Shown: one piece after another, positions 32,779 to 41,437 of the stretch
Layout: the number at the start of each line of letters is the position of its first letter
Numbering within the stretch: position 1 is the stretch's first letter
Assembly (NCBI GenBank): GCA_944322255.1
Contig: CALUOK010000004.1
Coordinates: 62,001-126,000 of the forward strand
DNA: 64,000 nucleotides
Source of the DNA: Candidatus Methanomethylophilaceae archaeon
GTDB taxonomy: Archaea > Thermoplasmatota > Thermoplasmata > Methanomassiliicoccales > Methanomethylophilaceae
Direction: 5' to 3'
Position numbers and translations under genes: made by a program
The notes under the pieces: generated by a model
Told to the model about the DNA's origin: nothing
What the model saw: the letters and a program-made list of their open reading frames with translations, nothing else
Database searches by the model: none

Positions 32779-35248
32779 CCTCTGAGTCCACTTCGAAGGT
32801 GACCGTGCGGTCCATCGGGTCGAGGACGAGGCTGTCCTCCTCTCCGCCCATGGTGACGAGGCTTATGCTCACGGGCCCGTTGGTGCTGACGAACCTGAGG
32901 GAGACCGTGGAGTCCTCGGCGACCCTGAGGACGCCGGACACGAACCTCCCGTCCGCCTCGAAGTTGCCCTCCAGGTGGACCTTCACGTAGTTCCTCGGGA
33001 GGTCGGCGGAGGAGAGTCCGGAGACGTCGGACGCGCCGCAGACGATCCTGTCGTAGAGGAACTCGGGGTCCTCGTCGCCGGTGGAGATGTAGCTCCCCTC
33101 GTCGGCGGTGACGGACACGACCGTTCCGGATGTGACCCACAGGCCGCCCGCCATCTCGGCGTACTCGTCGGCCGGGATGTACCCGGAGTAGGTGTAGGCG
33201 TAGGACTCGGACACGGCGGAGCTGAAGCAGTACAGGGAGTACCGGAGGGACTGGCCCTCGGGGATCTCCAGGAGCGTGATGGGCTGGAAGGTGATGTCCT
33301 GGTCGACGGTCATCGTGAAGACGCCCTCCTCGCCCTGCAGGTACATGTCCAGCGGGTACGCGACCCCGTTCTCCACCACGCCTATGTTGGACGTGTCGCC
33401 GGAGAACGAGACGGTGAACTCCACGGTCTCGTTGGGGTCGACGGTCATGGGCATCTGGATCTCGGCGCCGGTGTCGTCGTAGAACAGGACGCCGTTGCAG
33501 CCGGGTGCGAGGTTGACGGACATCTGGTCCGCGTCCGCCCCCTGGTCGTTGAGCGCCCCGACCCCGAAGATCAGGATCGCGGCGACGAAGGCCATCATCA
33601 CCATGCCGGTGATGTACCTGACCGTCCTCACGGGCCTCCCGCCCTCCTTGACGCTGCGGTTCAGCAGCGCGGTCTTCACGGAGGATGTCCTCTTCTTCTT
33701 GGATTTGGACGCCTCCGCGTCCGCCAGGCCCTCCACGGAGATGCCCTCCAGGGGGGTCATGCTGAGCGCGGGGTAGATCTCCTTGAAGGAGACCTTCCTG
33801 TCGGCCGGGGTGTCCTCGGACACCCTGACGAAGATACCGTTGCTGGCCATCTCCAGTCCCTGGTGGGCCATTCCCTTCACGAAGGTCATGGCGGGGGACA
33901 TCTCGGACTCGGGGTCGTCGCTGGTGATGCCGATGGTCAGCGGGTACACGGATACGACGTTCAGGGACAGCCCGATCGCCTTGGCGATGTCGGACATCTT
34001 CCCGAAGAACACGTCGAAGTTGCGGGGGCCGTCGTTGCCGGCGACCCTCATGAACTTGGCACCCAGGACGACCATCATGTAGTCGGTGTCGAAGCCGAGG
34101 CCCTTCAGCGAGGACAGCAGGTAGAGCAGGTAGCCCTCCATGAACGCGCCGTCCTTCTTCCTGGTGGAGGAGAGGATCTCGCGTATCTCGCCGTTGTCCC
34201 TGTTCAGGCCGCGGGACTTCTTCATGAGGATGGAGCACGACATGCCGTAGTAGGCGGTGCCGGACTCGGAGTAGAAGACGGAGATGACCCCGTCTTCGAC
34301 CATCCTGAGGATGTTGGACGTCACGGTGGACCTGGGCGCCTCCACCTTGTTGACTATGTCCGTGATGCAGAGCGGTCTCTCGTAGACCGCGTCCACTATG
34401 TCCATCTGGACCGGGCTGGTGATGAGACCCACGGAGCCGTCCAGCTCCACCATGAGGAACCTGGACATCTCCCCGGTCTGGTGAAGTGACATGTTGATGT
34501 AGGGTTCGGGCTTCTTCTCGACCCTCTCGTAGACTACCTTGAACCTGGCGGTCTCGTCGGACCCGAAGTCCTCGGACGAGACGACGGCGTAGGTCCTGCC
34601 GGTGGCGTTGCCCACGGCGCGGCAGACGAACTCGGACAGCATGTCCATCTTGGAGGCCATCACCCTGTCGCCCTCGAAGACGAGGGTCAGGGGGTTGAGG
34701 GCGAACACGCTGAACCTGAACCCGGTGATGCGTGCGAACCTCTCCTTGATCTCGAGGATGGAGTCCTCCAGGCTCCCGGAGCCGATCTCGATCTTCATGG
34801 AGTCCGCCAGCTCGTCGGCGTACTTGACGCGCAGCTGGTCCAGGCTCAGGCCGATCTCGGCGGAGTACTGGTCGAGCATGTTGGCCACGGAGGACATGCC
34901 GCTGTAGTAGCGGGAGGGGTCCCTGAACGTGTCCTCGCACTCGGCCTCTGCGCCCTCGCGGGGCTGCTCGGATCCCGCGATCTTCAGGGCGAGGTTGGAG
35001 TAGTAGACGGACTTCTTGTCCGCGTCCGGCTTGTACCTGACGATGACGCCGGAGTCGGTCATCTTGTCCAGAACGAAATGGAGGGATGACGAGGGTATGC
35101 CGAGGGAGGCGGAGATGTCGCTGGGCCTCTTGCTCCCGCTGCACAGCTCGTCGTAGACTGCGATCTGCATCGGGTCCGTAAGCGGGACCACACCCTTCTC
35201 GGTGAGCAGCACCGTGAAGTTGCGCAGATACTCATCCTGATTGCCCAT
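32741..35248 (-). CDS. Large membrane-anchored regulator with two winged-helix domains
   Basis: 835 residues. ArsR-like winged helix 1 near residues 15-75 (MQIAVYDELCSGSKRPSDIS, LGIPSSSLHFVLDKMTDSG), winged helix 2 near 273-335 (MDIVDAVYERPLCITDIV, APRSTVTSNILRMVEDG), each followed by an unfamiliar alpha/beta module. A single membrane helix near 543-565 (GMVMMAFVAAILIFGVGAL) separates about 270 beta-rich residues outside. It looks like a one-component signal receptor that reads the cell surface and binds DNA directly. The start at 35248 matches a TATA box centred at 35275 (leaderless). Target genes unknown. Confidence 0.8.
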   Translation of the reverse strand: MGNQDEYLRNFTVLLTEKGVVPLTDPMQIAVYDELCSGSKRPSDISASLGIPSSSLHFVLDKMTDSGVIVRYKPDADKKSVYYSNLALKIAGSEQPREGAEAECEDTFRDPSRYYSGMSSVANMLDQYSAEIGLSLDQLRVKYADELADSMKIEIGSGSLEDSILEIKERFARITGFRFSVFALNPLTLVFEGDRVMASKMDMLSEFVCRAVGNATGRTYAVVSSEDFGSDETARFKVVYERVEKKPEPYINMSLHQTGEMSRFLMVELDGSVGLITSPVQMDIVDAVYERPLCITDIVNKVEAPRSTVTSNILRMVEDGVISVFYSESGTAYYGMSCSILMKKSRGLNRDNGEIREILSSTRKKDGAFMEGYLLYLLSSLKGLGFDTDYMMVVLGAKFMRVAGNDGPRNFDVFFGKMSDIAKAIGLSLNVVSVYPLTIGITSDDPESEMSPAMTFVKGMAHQGLEMASNGIFVRVSEDTPADRKVSFKEIYPALSMTPLEGISVEGLADAEASKSKKKRTSSVKTALLNRSVKEGGRPVRTVRYITGMVMMAFVAAILIFGVGALNDQGADADQMSVNLAPGCNGVLFYDDTGAEIQMPMTVDPNETVEFTVSFSGDTSNIGVVENGVAYPLDMYLQGEEGVFTMTVDQDITFQPITLLEIPEGQSLRYSLYCFSSAVSESYAYTYSGYIPADEYAEMAGGLWVTSGTVVSVTADEGSYISTGDEDPEFLYDRIVCGASDVSGLSSADLPRNYVKVHLEGNFEADGRFVSGVLRVAEDSTVSLRFVSTNGPVSISLVTMGGEEDSLVLDPMDRTVTFEVDSEDVVIKYRHVGIY

Positions 35249-35364
35249 ACCGCGTGAATCGGGTTGTATGATATTATAATTGACGAGGGACGCTCGGAGG
35301 ATGTGGAAGGGGAGAACTAAGGTGACCCGCCCCCGGGAGGGGAGGGTCGTTTCGCCGGATGAGC

Positions 35365-35949
35365 TCACTCGATCCTGCGGGAGAGCCTCTGCACCAGCTC
35401 GGCCGGCTCCTGCTCGGTCATGGCCGAGGACATCACCGCCGCCCCGGCGGCTCCCGCGCGCATGACGTCCGGGTAGGTCTCGGGCGTTATCCCGCCGACC
35501 CCGTACACGGGGATGTCGACGGCGTCGCAGATGGCCTCCAGGAACGGTATCCCGCGGGGGTCGCTGTCCTTGCAGGCGGTGTGGAACACATGTCCCGCCA
35601 GGACGTAGTCCGCACCGAGGTCCTCGGCCTCGCGGGCCTGGTCCACGGAGTGCACGGAGGCGCCCACCAGGGAGAAGTCGCTGAAGTCCTCGGTCTCGCG
35701 CATGAGCTGCATCGGGAGATGGATCCTGCAGATGTTGAGCTCCCTGGCCACGTCCATGTCGGAGTTGATCGCCAGGGGGACGTTGTGCCTCTCGCAGATC
35801 TCGAGGCACTGGGCTGCCAGCACGAGCAGCTCGTCGTAGCAGAGGTCCTTCTCACGGAGTATTATCATCTCTGGATGAGCCGCTGCAAGCAGTCCGATCT
35901 GCTCTAGGAACGGCCTTGCGCAGAGATTCCTCGCTGTTATAGCTATCAT
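35365..35949 (-). CDS. tenI: ThiE/TenI-like thiamine phosphate synthase superfamily protein
   Basis: 194 residues. REKDLCYDELL, NSDMDVARELNICRIHLPM, GASVHSVDQAREAEDLGADYVLAGHVF and PVYGVGGITPETY follow the ThiE/TenI barrel. Because a second, more typical ThiE starts this operon, this copy is probably the thiazole tautomerase TenI, which aromatises the ThiG product. The ThiE pyrophosphate residues seem altered (NSDMD instead of NDRVD). It overlaps the thiH stop by 4 nt and is the last gene of the six-gene thi operon. Confidence 0.82.
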   Translation of the reverse strand: MIAITARNLCARPFLEQIGLLAAAHPEMIILREKDLCYDELLVLAAQCLEICERHNVPLAINSDMDVARELNICRIHLPMQLMRETEDFSDFSLVGASVHSVDQAREAEDLGADYVLAGHVFHTACKDSDPRGIPFLEAICDAVDIPVYGVGGITPETYPDVMRAGAAGAAVMSSAMTEQEPAELVQRLSRRIE

Positions 35950-37094
35950 GTTCTCACGTAGTCCGTCATCACAGGCTGTAGCCCCTTGCGGTGGAGCGCC
36001 TCGGTTATCTCGGCCAGGCTCCTCGGATCGGAGATCACGAACTGGCCGTCGCCGTGGGCCTCCCCGCTGTGCTCGCCTATACCGACACTGACTCCTGCGG
36101 ATATCTTAGTTGCGCTCAGCCCCACGATCCCGTCGCGGAAGCCCGGACGCTCGCGGGTGGATATGGTCTGACCCGCGAACGGCAGGAATATGCGGTACGC
36201 CAGGGACACCTGCAGGAGCTGCGACTCCGTGACGGCGATGCGGTTGTCCACCCCGCCCGCTGGCCTGAGCCTTGGCAGGGACATGGAGATCTCCGCGTGG
36301 GGGTAGCGCCTCTGCAGGGTGGCGGCGTGCAGGCCGCAGGCGAGGGCGTCCTTCCTGAAGTCGTCGCGGAGCCCGAGGAGCGTGCCGAAGGCGACCCCCC
36401 TCATGCCGCCCCTCAGCGCCCTCTCCTGGGCGTCGAACCTGTAGGAGAACACCCTCTTGGGTCCAGCCAGGTGGAGCTCGGCGTACCTAGAGGGGTCGTA
36501 GGTCTCCTGGAAGACGGTGACGTAGTCCGCACCGCATCTCTGGACGTGTGCGTACTCGTCTGTGTTCATGGGGTACACCTCGATGCCCACGGTGGAGAAC
36601 CTCTCCGAGGCCAGCCTTACGCACTCCCCGATGTACTCCACGTCGGACCAGGTCCTGGACTCCCCGGTGAGTATGAGCACCTCCTGGAGCCCGGTGGCGG
36701 CGATGGCGTCCAGCTCCCTCTCCACCCCGTCCAGGTCCAGCTTGGCGCGGTTGATCCTGTTGCTGCGGTTGAACCCGCAGTAGACGCACTCGTTGGTGCA
36801 GTAGTTGGAGACGTACAGCGGGGTGAACAGGCACACGGAGTTCCCGAAGTGCCTGCGGGTCTCGTCCCGGGCCCTCTCCGCCATCCTCTCCAGGTACGGC
36901 TCGGCGGCCGGCGACAGCAGCGCGGCGAAGCCGTCGGCGTCGCAGTCCCCGTCCAGGGCCCTTCTCACGTCCGCGGCCGTGTAGGACGACGGGTCGCGGC
37001 GCTCGGTCTCCGAGAGGACGTGGTCCATGATGTCCGAGTCCAGGACCTCCATGTCGTCCAGGTAGTCCATGGCGTCGGTGTGCTTGCGGGTCAC
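35946..37094 (-). CDS. thiH: 2-iminoacetate synthase (radical SAM, thiazole synthesis)
   Basis: 382 residues. The radical SAM cluster is C-x3-C-x2-C in YCTNECVYCGFNRSN; TGESRTWSDVEYI and MSLPRLRPAGG are characteristic of ThiH. It cleaves tyrosine to dehydroglycine (2-iminoacetate) and p-cresol without oxygen, the anaerobic alternative to ThiO. It follows thiG by 4 nt. The presence of ThiH rather than the archaeal/eukaryal Thi4 route marks a bacterial-type thiazole pathway. Confidence 0.96.
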   Translation of the reverse strand: MTRKHTDAMDYLDDMEVLDSDIMDHVLSETERRDPSSYTAADVRRALDGDCDADGFAALLSPAAEPYLERMAERARDETRRHFGNSVCLFTPLYVSNYCTNECVYCGFNRSNRINRAKLDLDGVERELDAIAATGLQEVLILTGESRTWSDVEYIGECVRLASERFSTVGIEVYPMNTDEYAHVQRCGADYVTVFQETYDPSRYAELHLAGPKRVFSYRFDAQERALRGGMRGVAFGTLLGLRDDFRKDALACGLHAATLQRRYPHAEISMSLPRLRPAGGVDNRIAVTESQLLQVSLAYRIFLPFAGQTISTRERPGFRDGIVGLSATKISAGVSVGIGEHSGEAHGDGQFVISDPRSLAEITEALHRKGLQPVMTDYVRT

Positions 37095-37098
37095 GGGA

Positions 37099-37884
37099 TC
37101 ACTCCCTGAGGAAGCCGGTCAGCGGGCTGGAGGCTTCGGCCCTGTCCTCCAGGACCCTCCCGAGCCCGGACAGGTAGGCGAGCCTCCCGGCCTCGATGGC
37201 CATCCTGAACGCCCTGGCCATCCCCGGGATGTCCCTGGCGGTGGCGACGGCGGTGTTGGCCATCACGGCGGCGCAGCCCATCTCCATGGCCTCGCACGCC
37301 TGGGACGGCCTGCCGATCCCGGCGTCGACGATGACGGGGAGGTCGACTTCCTCGACGATCATCCTCACGAAGTCCCTTGTCAGGAGGCCCCTGTTGGATC
37401 CGATGGGCGATCCCAGGGGCATGATCGCGGCCGCCCCCGCATCCGCCATGGACCTGGCGGCGGTGAGGTCCGGCATCATGTACGGCATGGGGATGAAGCC
37501 CTCGTCGGCAAGCATCCTCACGGCCCTGATGGTCTCGCAGTTGTCCGGGAGCAGGTACTTGGAGTCGCGGATGATTTCGATCTTGACGAAGTTGCCGCAC
37601 CCCAGCTCCCTGGCGAGCCTGGCTATGCGCACGGCCTCCTCGGCGTTCCTGGCTCCGGAGGTGTTGGGCAGGAGCGTGATGCCCTCCGGCATGCTGTCCA
37701 GGATGTTGCCCTCCCCGGGGGAGTTGGCTCTGCGGACGGCCAGCGTGGCCATCTCCACGCCGCCGTTCTCGATCACGGCGCGGGTGATGTCCAATGAGAA
37801 TTTACCGGATCCCAGGATGAACCTGGAACCGAACCTGTGTCCCCCGATGATGAGATCGTCCGACATTTCTATCGGATGGTGCAT
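37099..37884 (-). CDS. thiG: Thiazole synthase
   Basis: 261 residues. The barrel shows [31 protein letters not shown], the Schiff-base Lys in [23 protein letters not shown] and [19 protein letters not shown]. It joins 1-deoxyxylulose 5-phosphate, 2-iminoacetate and ThiS-thiocarboxylate sulfur to make the thiazole phosphate. The start is either 37884 or the Met at 37866 (MSDDLIIGG), the latter matching the usual family start. It lies between thiF (13 nt) and thiH (4 nt). Confidence 0.96.
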   Translation of the reverse strand: MHHPIEMSDDLIIGGHRFGSRFILGSGKFSLDITRAVIENGGVEMATLAVRRANSPGEGNILDSMPEGITLLPNTSGARNAEEAVRIARLARELGCGNFVKIEIIRDSKYLLPDNCETIRAVRMLADEGFIPMPYMMPDLTAARSMADAGAAAIMPLGSPIGSNRGLLTRDFVRMIVEEVDLPVIVDAGIGRPSQACEAMEMGCAAVMANTAVATARDIPGMARAFRMAIEAGRLAYLSGLGRVLEDRAEASSPLTGFLRE

Positions 37885-37897
37885 CGTGGAGCCGGAT

Positions 37898-38500
37898 TTA
37901 CGGTTTGTCGTATCCGAGGAGGAGCCTGACGGCCATGTTGGCCGCGTGGCCGGCGCACACCATCACGCGCGCCGCGGTCAGGCCGGGGCCGTCTGACGAG
38001 TCCGACTTCCCGTCGCCGCAGACGTACAGCCTCGACATGCGTCTCTCCGTGACTATGGGGTTGGAGCTGCCGAAACCTGCCATGCCGGAGCAGGAGACCA
38101 CGGGGACGTCCGTCCCAGAGAGGATGGACTCGACGAGCATCGCCTTCGCCTCCGGGCGGTCGAAGCACTCGCACACCACGTCGCACCCGCCGAACAGGGG
38201 GCAGGCGTTGGACGGATCCACGGTCACGTCGTGGATCTCGATGGAAAGGTCCGGCTCGATCTCCAGAAGGTGGTCGCGCAGCGCCTCCACCTTCGGTCTT
38301 CCGACGTCCGTCGGCAGGTAGCACTGGCGGAACAGGTTGGATCCGTCCACCCTGTCGAAGTCGGCCACGACCACCGATCCAACGCCGGAACGGACGAGGG
38401 CGGTGGCCACGTGCGACCCCATGCCGCCGGCTCCCGCTATGCCCACCCTGGCATGTGCCAGACGTTCCGACACGTCGTCCGGGAGCGGGGACTGCCTCAT
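37898..38500 (-). CDS. thiF: ThiS adenylyltransferase
   Basis: 200 residues of the E1/MoeB/ThiF fold. Nucleotide-binding [20 protein letters not shown], then [16 protein letters not shown] with the adenylation Arg and Asp, and a Cys in VVSCSGMAG. It activates the ThiS C-terminus as acyl adenylate for sulfur transfer. It is shorter than MoeB-type proteins (no rhodanese domain, no obvious CxxC zinc pair), as in the small ThiF group of anaerobes. Neighbours thiS and thiG settle the assignment. Confidence 0.93.
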   Translation of the reverse strand: MRQSPLPDDVSERLAHARVGIAGAGGMGSHVATALVRSGVGSVVVADFDRVDGSNLFRQCYLPTDVGRPKVEALRDHLLEIEPDLSIEIHDVTVDPSNACPLFGGCDVVCECFDRPEAKAMLVESILSGTDVPVVSCSGMAGFGSSNPIVTERRMSRLYVCGDGKSDSSDGPGLTAARVMVCAGHAANMAVRLLLGYDKP

Positions 38501-38501
38501 G

Positions 38502-38702
38502 TCATCCCCCGCCCACGAAGCTCACGACCTCGACGGTCTGCCCCTCTCTCAGAACGGAATCCGCGCGCCTCGCGCGGGGGCATATCTCGCCGTCGACCTC
38601 CACGGCGACCCTGTCTGACGGATGTCCCAGGATGCGGACGAGGTCCGACACGGTGGCCCCCTCGGGGATGTCCATGCTGTTCCCGTTGACGGTGAGGATC
38701 AT
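38502..38702 (-). CDS. thiS: Sulfur carrier protein ThiS
   Basis: 66 residues with the ubiquitin-like fold (LTVNGNSMDIPEGATVSDLV, DRVAVEVDGEICPR, GQTVEVVSFVGGG). The C-terminal Gly-Gly needed for adenylation and thiocarboxylation is present, here as Gly-Gly-Gly. It lies 1 nt from thiE and 1 nt from thiF within the operon. Confidence 0.94.
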   Translation of the reverse strand: MILTVNGNSMDIPEGATVSDLVRILGHPSDRVAVEVDGEICPRARRADSVLREGQTVEVVSFVGGG

Positions 38703-38703
38703 G

Positions 38704-39348
38704 TCAGAGGTTCTCCGGCGGGATGTGCGGTCTCACCTTCAGGATCAGGTCCCTGAGCTCGTGCGCCGCCGCCCTGACGTCGTCCTGGGCGACAACCGCG
38801 GACACGACGGCCGCGGCGTCCGCTCCCGCCCTTATGACGTCCTGGATGTTGCCGCGGTTGATGCCCCCGATCGCCACGACGGGGATGTCCACGGCCTCCC
38901 TGACCTGGTAGATCGCCCCGAGTCCGAGGCCCTGGGCCGCGTCCGGCTTGGTGGCGGTCTTGAAAATCGCTCCGACGCCCACGTAGTCGGCCCCGCCCTC
39001 CGCCGCGGCTACGGCCTGCTCGGCGTTGTCCACGGAGACCCCGATGATGGCGTCGTCCCCCATGATCCTCCTGGCGTCCTCGACGGGCATGTCGGTCTGG
39101 CCGAGGTGCACCCCGTCCGCCCCGGAGGCCATGGCGATGTCGACCCTGTCGTTGACGATGAAGAGCTTGCACATCTCGTCAGCGTACCCGCGGATGAGCC
39201 TGGCCTGCTCCAGCATCTCCCTACCGTCGGCGTTCTTCATCCTGAGCTGGACCACGTCGGCCCCGCCCTCGAATGCCAGCCTGGCGACCTCCGCGTCGGA
39301 GCGTCCCCTCGACAGCTGGCTGTCGGTGACGACATACAGATCGAACAT
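38704..39348 (-). CDS. thiE: Thiamine phosphate synthase
   Basis: 214 residues. DVVQLRMKNADGREMLEQ, the pyrophosphate-binding NDRVDIAMASGADGVHLGQ, GVGAIFKTATKP and VVAIGGINRGNIQD are canonical ThiE. It couples HMP pyrophosphate to thiazole phosphate. Start 39348 is chosen because the TATA box GTTTAAATC (about 39371-39379) predicts a leaderless mRNA from that ATG; an open frame extends upstream without homology. It heads the thi operon. No TPP riboswitch fits in front of it. A ThiN domain with the same activity is encoded at 45934-47220. Confidence 0.95.
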   Translation of the reverse strand: MFDLYVVTDSQLSRGRSDAEVARLAFEGGADVVQLRMKNADGREMLEQARLIRGYADEMCKLFIVNDRVDIAMASGADGVHLGQTDMPVEDARRIMGDDAIIGVSVDNAEQAVAAAEGGADYVGVGAIFKTATKPDAAQGLGLGAIYQVREAVDIPVVAIGGINRGNIQDVIRAGADAAAVVSAVVAQDDVRAAAHELRDLILKVRPHIPPENL

Positions 39349-39465
39349 GAGCCCGTCTAGCCGCGCTCCCGATTTAAACGTAGCCATCGTCGGTTCGGGG
39401 GTGCCGTGCGCTGGCATGTCAGGCTCGCGTAATATACTGGGAAGAGGATTCCAGAAGGCGATAGG

Positions 39466-40152
39466 ATGGGAGCGCCAGACAGGTACACGCCGGTTACGCA
39501 GAGGCCCACGTTCAGGAAGGACCTCCTGGAGATGGTGGTCTCGGTGCTGGTCATGTCCTTCGGCGTGGTGCTCACAGTCAAAGCGTCCATGGGGGCGTCG
39601 CCGATCGTGTCGCTCCCAAACGTCCTCAGCAGCGTGTTCGGTCTGTCCCTGGGGACCATGATCTTCATCGTCTACAGCATCTTCATAGTCATGGAGTGGG
39701 CCATCATCAGGGACCGCGGCAGGATCCTGCTGACCCTGAGCCAGCTCCCCTTCTCGATGCTGTTCAGCGTGTTCGTGGACCTCATCGTCTGGTGCCTGGG
39801 GTCCTGGGAGGTCTCCGGCCCGCTGGAGCAGTGGGCGCTGATCGTTATAGGCACGGCCATCATCGGGTTCGGCTGCGTGCTGGAGATAGACGCGGACATC
39901 TCCATGCTGGCGGACGACGGGCTGGTCCTGACCATCAGCCGTGCCACCAGGGTCAGGCTGGACAAGGTCATGATAATCTTCGACATCGTGTTCGTCGCCT
40001 CCGCCTTCATCGTCTCCTACGCGGTGTTCCAGGACTTCGTGGGCGTTGGGTGGGGGACCATCTTCGCCGGCCTGACGCTGGGGCTGTTCGTGCGGTTCTT
40101 CACGAAGATCGTGAAGACGTACATCCGCAGGGACGGGAACATCTCGGTGTGA
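39466..40152 (+). CDS. YczE/DUF6198-like integral membrane protein
   Basis: 228 residues with about five membrane helices (VVSVLVMSFGVVLTVKASMG; GTMIFIVYSIFIVMEWAII; PFSMLFSVFVDLIVWCLG; ALIVIGTAIIGFGCVLEI; IIFDIVFVASAFIVSYAVF). The pattern MGASPIVSLPNVLSSVFGLS followed by GTM resembles the YczE/YitT-like families, thought to be transporters of unknown substrate. A TATA-like GTAATATAC at about 39429 gives a very short leader. It is divergent from the thi operon, so a link to thiamine precursors is possible but unproven. Confidence 0.78.
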   Translation: MGAPDRYTPVTQRPTFRKDLLEMVVSVLVMSFGVVLTVKASMGASPIVSLPNVLSSVFGLSLGTMIFIVYSIFIVMEWAIIRDRGRILLTLSQLPFSMLFSVFVDLIVWCLGSWEVSGPLEQWALIVIGTAIIGFGCVLEIDADISMLADDGLVLTISRATRVRLDKVMIIFDIVFVASAFIVSYAVFQDFVGVGWGTIFAGLTLGLFVRFFTKIVKTYIRRDGNISV

Positions 40153-40198
40153 GCGTCGGGGCGACAGGTATAACGATGTGTTCGGGGTTCACCGGTGC

Positions 40199-40789
40199 AT
40201 GAGCATCCTCTACCGCTACGGAAGCACCTACTACATCAACATGACCAACAGGTGCCCCTGCAGCTGCGTCTTCTGCGTCAGGGACTCCACGCCCAGGCTG
40301 GGCGACGCCGACTCCCTCTGGCTGGACCGCGAGCCCACCGTGGACGAGGTCATCGGAGAGCTGAGGAAGGTGGACCTCTCGAAGTCGAGGGAGGTGGTGT
40401 TCTGCGGGTACGGCGAACCCACGGAGAGGTTCGACGACGTGCTGGAGTGCGCCAGGAGGATCAAGGCCGAGTTCGGGAAGCCGGTGCGTTTGGACACCAA
40501 CGGCCTGGGGAGCCTGATCAACGGCAGGGACATCGTGCCGGAGATGGAGGGCGTGATCGATTCGGTCTCCATCAGCCTCAACGCCCCCAACTCGGAGGAG
40601 TATCAGGAGATCTGCAGGCCGTCGTTCGGCGACGACGCGTACCCCGCCATACTGGAGTTCATCAGGGAGTGCAGGGAGAGGATCTCCGGCGTCACCGTGT
40701 CGGTGGTCGGGGGGACGATCCCCCAGGAGTCCGAGGACGAGTGCGCCCGTATGGCCCTGGACATGAACGTCAGGTTCAGGGTCAGGTGA
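40199..40789 (+). CDS. TatD-associated-type radical SAM protein
   Basis: 196 residues. The radical SAM cluster is CPCSCVFCVRDSTP (C-x3-C-x2-C when counted from the second Cys), with VVFCGYGEPTERFDDVLE and RLDTNGLGSLINGRDIVPE matching a small family often found beside TatD nucleases. No TatD gene is next to it here. The reaction is unknown. ATG 40199 is preferred over an upstream in-frame start at 40178. Confidence 0.85.
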   Translation: MSILYRYGSTYYINMTNRCPCSCVFCVRDSTPRLGDADSLWLDREPTVDEVIGELRKVDLSKSREVVFCGYGEPTERFDDVLECARRIKAEFGKPVRLDTNGLGSLINGRDIVPEMEGVIDSVSISLNAPNSEEYQEICRPSFGDDAYPAILEFIRECRERISGVTVSVVGGTIPQESEDECARMALDMNVRFRVR

Positions 40790-40819
40790 CTTCGAATCGG
40801 TCTTCGTTCAGGTTCAGAC

Positions 40820-40850
40820 TACCGTTGTCTATTTCACAACGGTAATATAC
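40820..40850 (+). promoter_or_regulatory. 9-bp dyad overlapping a TATA-like element
   Basis: TACCGTTGT (40820-40828) and ACAACGGTA (40836-40844) are perfect inverted arms with a 7-nt spacer; the right arm runs into GGTAATATACGG, a TATA-like element. It is a candidate autoregulatory operator for the small coupled genes that follow. Confidence 0.55.
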
Positions 40851-40910
40851 GGCCGCGGTCATCCACCACGGGTCGCGGGATCACGGTAAACGGCGAGGTT
40901 CTCTACTGTG

Positions 40911-41024
40911 ATGAGTCAACGGCATGCCCTGTCGCGTCAGACGATCATGTCGGTCCGGAATCCGAAGTGGGAGCCATCGTTCGGAGCCGGGGATTCCGCA
41001 TCGCGAGAGCGAGGGTTAGCATGA
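40911..41024 (+). CDS. Small ORF (37 aa) overlapping the antitoxin-like gene
   Basis: ATG to TGA, encoding a basic peptide beginning MSQRHALSRQTIMSVRNPKW. Its stop codon overlaps the next ATG as ATGA, the usual sign of translational coupling. GAGGTT (40895-40900) lies 10 nt upstream, somewhat far. It shows no known motif. It may be a real small protein, a translated leader, or chance. Confidence 0.35.
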   Translation: MSQRHALSRQTIMSVRNPKWEPSFGAGDSASRERGLA

Positions 41025-41356
41025 GAGCCAGCGGTATCCTGTCGTTATTCGATTCTCCGGACGAGTCCGGAAACACGATCACAGTCACGGTCTCGGAACT
41101 GAGACGGAGCTACGGAAGGGTGCACGACCTCAGTCTCGAGTCCGGCGAACCTGTATTCATCACGAGAGACGGTGAGGTGGACGGCGTCTTCTTCAGCATG
41201 GAGGCCTTCAAAACGCTTCAGAACGACCTTCTTCTGATGTTGGAGGATGTGGTCATGAAGGGCAGATACCTCGAGGACATCATCTCGATGCATAACGGCA
41301 GAGGCTGTACCCCTCAGGAGGCGGCGGATCAGATCAGGGCGGAACTGGAACTCTGA
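41021..41356 (+). CDS. Phd/YefM-like antitoxin family protein
   Basis: 111 residues from ATG 41021. The segment ITVTVSELRRSYGRVHDLSL followed by ESGEPVFITRDGEVDGVFFS is the Phd/YefM fold pattern (a SELR stretch, then a beta-hairpin with I-T-R-D/N-G). The C-terminal half is helical and ends EEAADQIRAELEL. No toxin gene of recognisable type (RelE, Doc, YoeB) is adjacent, so it is either an orphan antitoxin or a plain regulator. Confidence 0.7.
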   Translation: MRASGILSLFDSPDESGNTITVTVSELRRSYGRVHDLSLESGEPVFITRDGEVDGVFFSMEAFKTLQNDLLLMLEDVVMKGRYLEDIISMHNGRGCTPQEAADQIRAELEL

Positions 41357-41437
41357 CCGGTTGCAGAGCCGGGCCGATGCTGTTGTGTGATGTCGGATTG
41401 GCGTCGCCACACGCTCGGAAGTTGGAATAGAAACTTT

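Noticed and set aside
32625-35144. Second long minus-strand frame within the large regulator gene
   Set aside because: Out-of-frame translation of a GC-rich gene; the protein in the other frame has winged helices and a membrane helix.
39349-39465. Possible TPP riboswitch before the thi operon
   Set aside because: The thiE transcript looks leaderless and the gap lacks the conserved CUGAGA and ACCUG blocks.
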